NCBI GenBank assembly: GCA_026416065.1
Contig: JAOAFW010000054.1
Coordinates: 1 to 7,302 of the forward strand
Source of the DNA: Fimbriimonadales bacterium
GTDB taxonomy: Bacteria > Armatimonadota > Fimbriimonadia > Fimbriimonadales > GBS-DC
Direction of reading: 5' to 3'
Length of the DNA stretch: 7,302 nucleotides
Shown here one piece after another: positions 5,101 through 7,302 of this stretch (positions are counted from its first letter, which is position 1; every line of letters starts with the position of its first letter). Position numbers and translations under genes: made by a program. The notes beneath the pieces were generated by a model. That model was given only the letters and a program-made list of their open reading frames with translations. It had not been told where the DNA came from and did no database searches.

Positions 5101-6693
5101 ATGGAACTCATTCACGGGGTTATTACGATTGTTGTCGCGTTGATTGCCGCGGGCGCGGGCTACTGGCTTGCCCAGCAGCGTGCGCAGCATCAGCACGACG
5201 CACGGACGCAACAGGCTAACACCGAGGCGCAACAGGCTCTTGAGGAGGCGCGTCGCGAAACAGAGCGACTCGCACAGCAACGTAGCCAACTCGAACGCGA
5301 ATGTGAAACCCTCAAACGCGAGGCAAGCTTGCAAGCTCGCGAAGAGGCGCATAAAATCATCGAGCAAGCGGAACAAGAAGCTCGCGAGAAACGCTCGGAA
5401 ATCCTGCGGCTGGAACAACGCCTGCTCCAGCGTGAGGAACTGCTCGAGCACCGATTCGAGCTGCTGGAACAGAAAGAGCATGCACTGATGGAACGCGAAG
5501 CCCTGCTGACCAAAAAGCAGGGCGAACTACGCGAACTGATGCACCAGCGCCGCTTCGAACTGGAGCGCATCAGCGGCATGAGCGCAGAACAAGCACGGGA
5601 ACTGCTGCTCAAGGAAATTCGCGACGAAATCGAACACGAAGCGGTCATCCTTGCACGCCAAATCGAGGAGGACGCTCGACGTGAAGCTGAGCGCCGTGCC
5701 CGCGAGGTCATCCTCGACACTGTGCAACGCTGCGTCGTCGAGCACGTCTCCCAGAACACGATTACCGTTATCCACCTGCCAAGCGAGGACATTAAGGGAC
5801 GCATCATCGGACGCGAAGGGCGCAACATCCGCCACTTCGAGCATGTCACGGGCGTCGATGTGGTCATCGACGACACGCCTGAAGCAGTGGTACTGTCGTC
5901 CTTCGAGCCTATTCGCCGCGAGATTGCCCGTATCACGATGTTGAACCTGATTAATGATGGGCGCATCCATCCCGCGCGCATCGAGGAAGAGCATGAACGC
6001 GCCAGGAACGAGGTTGAGCGACGCATCTGGCAAACGGGTGAGGAAGCAGTGCTCCAGGTCGGGTTGACCGGCGTCCATCCCGAGATTGTGCGCACGCTCG
6101 GCAAGCTGCGCTACCGCACCAGCTACGCGCAGAACGTGCTGGATCACTCCATCGAGGTGGCGACACTGGCAGGGCTGCTGGCAGCGGAACTGAAGCTGGA
6201 TACACGGGTGGTCAAACGCGCCGCCTTGTTCCACGACATTGGCAAGGCGCTGGAGAACACCACCGAAGGTCCGCACGCGCTGATTGGCATGGAGTTCCTG
6301 CGTCGCTACGGCGAGAGTGAAATCGTATGCAACGCCGTCGGCGCACACCACCACGATATCGCGCCCGCCAGTCTGGAAGCGCATGTGGTGATTATCGCCG
6401 ACTCGATCTCGGCAGCGCGCCCGGGCGCACGCCGCGAGTCGCTCCAACAGTACCTGCGCCGGATGCAGGAGCTGGAACGCATCGCGATGAGCTTCGACGG
6501 CGTGGAGAAAGTGTACGCGATTCAGGCAGGGCGCGAGGTGCGCGTGTTAGTCAAGCCGAACGAGGTGGACGACCTGCGCGCCCACCAGCTCGCCCGCGAA
6601 ATCGCGCACAAAATTCAGTCCGAACTGGAGTATCCCGGTCAGGTGAAGGTCACCGTCGTGCGCGAGGTGCGGGCACACCACATCGCGCATTGA
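5101..6693 (+). CDS. rny: Ribonuclease Y
   Basis: RNase Y is a membrane-anchored endoribonuclease that starts mRNA decay in bacteria using this enzyme instead of, or alongside, RNase E. The 530-residue length is close to the ~520 of the B. subtilis enzyme. In order: an N-terminal membrane helix at about 5-24 (HGVITIVVALIAAGAGYWLA); a long Gln/Glu/Arg-rich coiled coil at about 26-195; a KH RNA-binding domain with GRIIGREG at 233-240; and an HD metal-dependent nuclease domain with His349, His378-Asp379 (HDIGK), the His416-418/Asp419 run and Asp434. All expected catalytic residues are present. The C-terminus ends VREVRAHHIAH, where many homologues end in a RAVxYAK-like tail. AAGGAGGT (5088-5095) sits at ideal spacing before the ATG. 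It follows recX closely and ends 16 bases before a large palindrome that may form the 3' end of the transcript. Confidence 0.97.
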   Translation: MELIHGVITIVVALIAAGAGYWLAQQRAQHQHDARTQQANTEAQQALEEARRETERLAQQRSQLERECETLKREASLQAREEAHKIIEQAEQEAREKRSEILRLEQRLLQREELLEHRFELLEQKEHALMEREALLTKKQGELRELMHQRRFELERISGMSAEQARELLLKEIRDEIEHEAVILARQIEEDARREAERRAREVILDTVQRCVVEHVSQNTITVIHLPSEDIKGRIIGREGRNIRHFEHVTGVDVVIDDTPEAVVLSSFEPIRREIARITMLNLINDGRIHPARIEEEHERARNEVERRIWQTGEEAVLQVGLTGVHPEIVRTLGKLRYRTSYAQNVLDHSIEVATLAGLLAAELKLDTRVVKRAALFHDIGKALENTTEGPHALIGMEFLRRYGESEIVCNAVGAHHHDIAPASLEAHVVIIADSISAARPGARRESLQQYLRRMQELERIAMSFDGVEKVYAIQAGREVRVLVKPNEVDDLRAHQLAREIAHKIQSELEYPGQVKVTVVREVRAHHIAH

Positions 6694-6709
6694 GCCTCAG
6701 ATTATCCGT

Positions 6710-6770
6710 TCGTCGGCGGGACGCCGACGCTACGCGCACGCCCTGCGTAGCGTCGGTGTCCCGCCGACGA
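6710..6770. repeat. Large nested palindrome (26-bp arms), REP-like, between convergent genes
   Basis: The arms 6710-6735 and 6745-6770 are inverted copies with one difference, which is still a G-U pair in plus-strand RNA, around the 9-base loop GCACGCCCT. Each arm also contains its own smaller inverted repeat: CGTCGGC GGGAC GCCGACG at 6711-6729, and a degenerate version on the other side. The element lies 16 bases after rny and 29 bases beyond the dockerin-gene stop on the other strand. It has no coding potential of its own. It can act as a two-way transcription stop or mRNA end protector, and its layout is like that of dispersed REP/BIME elements. Whether it recurs in the genome cannot be seen here. 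Confidence 0.85.
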
Positions 6771-6799
6771 CTTCACGGCGTTTGCTCTGCCGATTGGCG

Positions 6800-7219
6800 T
6801 CAGCACCCGCTGCCGAAGTTGAACAGCACAATCAGCAGGTCGGCGTCGTCCACAATCGCGTCGCAGTTCACATCGGCGAGGTTGCAGCCCGTCGCGCCGA
6901 ACCTGATCAGCACCTGCAGCAAATCGGCGTCGTCCACGCAGCCGTTGCCGTCCGCGTCACCGTTGGTGATAATGCACGACACGAACCAGAAGCCGCCCGT
7001 CATGCGGAGGTTGCCGCCTGCGAGTTCATTCAGGCGTGTGGCGTCGGGTTGACCTGCCGTACCGCCGAGTTCGAAACTGCCGCCTGTGGCGAAGGTGACC
7101 CCGCCGCCGTCGATCGTCCACCAGCTCAGGTCGTAGCCGCCGCCCGATTGGGCGTGAGCGCATAGCATGCACATCAGCATCGCTGCTGCAACACCTATCC
7201 GTTTCATCAGTGTTCTCAT
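6800..7219 (-). CDS. Secreted protein with two dockerin-type calcium-binding repeats
   Basis: A 139-residue exported protein. Residues 1-23 are a classical signal peptide: Arg/Lys at the start, hydrophobic GVAAAMLMCMLC, and cleavage after AHA. The mature part has a short segment YDLSWWTIDGGG, then TGGSFELGGTAGQPD and GGNLRMTGGFW (about 29-77), a Gly/Trp motif that I recall in exported proteins of several environmental phyla but cannot name as a Pfam family. Two dockerin type I/EF-hand-like loops follow: DADGNGCVDDAD (88-99) and DVNCDAIVDDAD (116-127), each continuing into a Leu-rich helix (LLQVLIRFG, LLIVLFNFG). These loops bind calcium in dockerins, which dock onto cohesin domains. No cohesin is in this window, so the partner is unknown. 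Five Cys in the mature part (82, 94, 112, 119, 139) may form disulfides. TAAGGAGG at 7225-7232, 5 bases before the ATG, fixes the start. The reading direction is convergent with rny. Confidence 0.87.
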   Translation of the reverse strand: MRTLMKRIGVAAAMLMCMLCAHAQSGGGYDLSWWTIDGGGVTFATGGSFELGGTAGQPDATRLNELAGGNLRMTGGFWFVSCIITNGDADGNGCVDDADLLQVLIRFGATGCNLADVNCDAIVDDADLLIVLFNFGSGC

Positions 7220-7242
7220 CAGAGCCTCCTTAGGTTGGTTGC

Positions 7243-7266
7243 GGGGTAGACACAGGGGTCTACCCC
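7243..7266. repeat. 9-bp-stem hairpin upstream of the dockerin gene
   Basis: GGGGTAGAC (7243-7251) and GTCTACCCC (7258-7266) are perfect inverted copies around ACAGGG. On the minus strand the hairpin would lie 11 bases before the Shine-Dalgarno of the dockerin gene. It may be the end of a gene further right, a leader hairpin, or one copy of a dispersed palindrome; this GGGGTAGACCCCTGTG type of sequence seems familiar from spacer repeats, from memory only. Confidence 0.6.
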
Positions 7267-7271
7267 TACTT

Positions 7272-7295
7272 CCCTCGCCCGCATGCGGAAGAGGG
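7272..7295. repeat. Interrupted palindrome near the right edge
   Basis: CCCTC (7272-7276) and GAGGG (7291-7295) enclose the perfect 10-base palindrome CCGCATGCGG (7279-7288), separated from it by two mismatched pairs. It stands 5 bases from the hairpin at 7243-7266, so the two form a compact double-palindrome block. No gene could be assigned to 7220-7302 and no clear promoter hexamers were found there. Confidence 0.5.
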
Positions 7296-7302
7296 CTTAG
7301 GG

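Noticed and set aside
5200..5680. Repeat-like Gln/Glu/Arg-rich stretch in rny
   Set aside because: It is the expected RNase Y coiled coil, not a DNA repeat array.
5190..6447. Two minus-strand open frames of more than 300 codons opposite rny
   Set aside because: Both are Ser/Arg- or Ala/Asp-rich shadows of the RNase Y codons, without ribosome sites or motifs.
6327..7052. A 241-codon plus-strand frame running from within rny into the dockerin gene
   Set aside because: It overlaps two recognised genes and the palindrome, and its Arg/Pro-rich composition is that of an out-of-frame reading.
1..7302. CRISPR array, tRNA, rRNA, insertion sequence or riboswitch
   Set aside because: I read both strands and saw no regularly spaced direct repeats, no tRNA-like cloverleaf, no transposase and no known riboswitch core.

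Overview
The window is GC-rich, gene-dense bacterial chromosome with strong AAGGAGG-type ribosome binding sites at several genes. The best taxonomic clue is the prepilin-like protein at 2070-2951. Its N-terminus runs FTLIELLVVIAIIAILAAI, then FPVFAQARE, and it carries a C-terminal H-X9-DG motif. This combination is, from memory, very common in Armatimonadota (Fimbriimonadia and relatives) and in Planctomycetes-type genomes. A flavin-dependent thymidylate synthase, RNase Y and a dockerin-bearing secreted protein fit that assignment. It is inference and has not been checked by any search.

Layout from left to right. (1) 1-336, minus: a DUF433 antitoxin-like gene cut by the window edge. (2) 417-2006, plus: a YtcJ-type metal-dependent amidohydrolase, diverging from the first gene, followed by a stem-loop. 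(3) 2070-2951, plus: an H-X9-DG prepilin-like protein ending at a strong hairpin, which it shares with the convergent gene (4). (4) About 3072-3857, minus: thyX. (5) 3921-4052 and 4057-4524, plus: a 43-residue basic/coiled-coil small protein followed 4 bases later by a CAP/SCP-domain (YkwD-like) protein without a signal peptide. They lie downstream of a perfect TATAAT hexamer. (6) 4610-5074 and 5101-6693, plus: recX and rny (RNase Y), 26 bases apart and probably co-transcribed. (7) 6710-6770: a 26-bp-arm palindromic element between convergent genes. (8) 6800-7219, minus: a secreted protein with two dockerin-type calcium-binding repeats. (9) 7243-7295: two further palindromes upstream of it.

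Functionally the window is mostly housekeeping: dTMP synthesis (ThyX), control of RecA (RecX) and mRNA turnover (RNase Y). Mixed in are surface or secreted proteins and one fragment of a probable toxin-antitoxin pair. No mobile element, CRISPR array, tRNA or rRNA is visible, and I see no convincing new multi-gene system. The points most worth a second look are the one-residue-longer ThyX signature motif, the untracked 43-aa gene with a near-leaderless promoter layout, the signal-less CAP protein, the hairpin that could begin the recX transcript, and the nested palindrome after rny.
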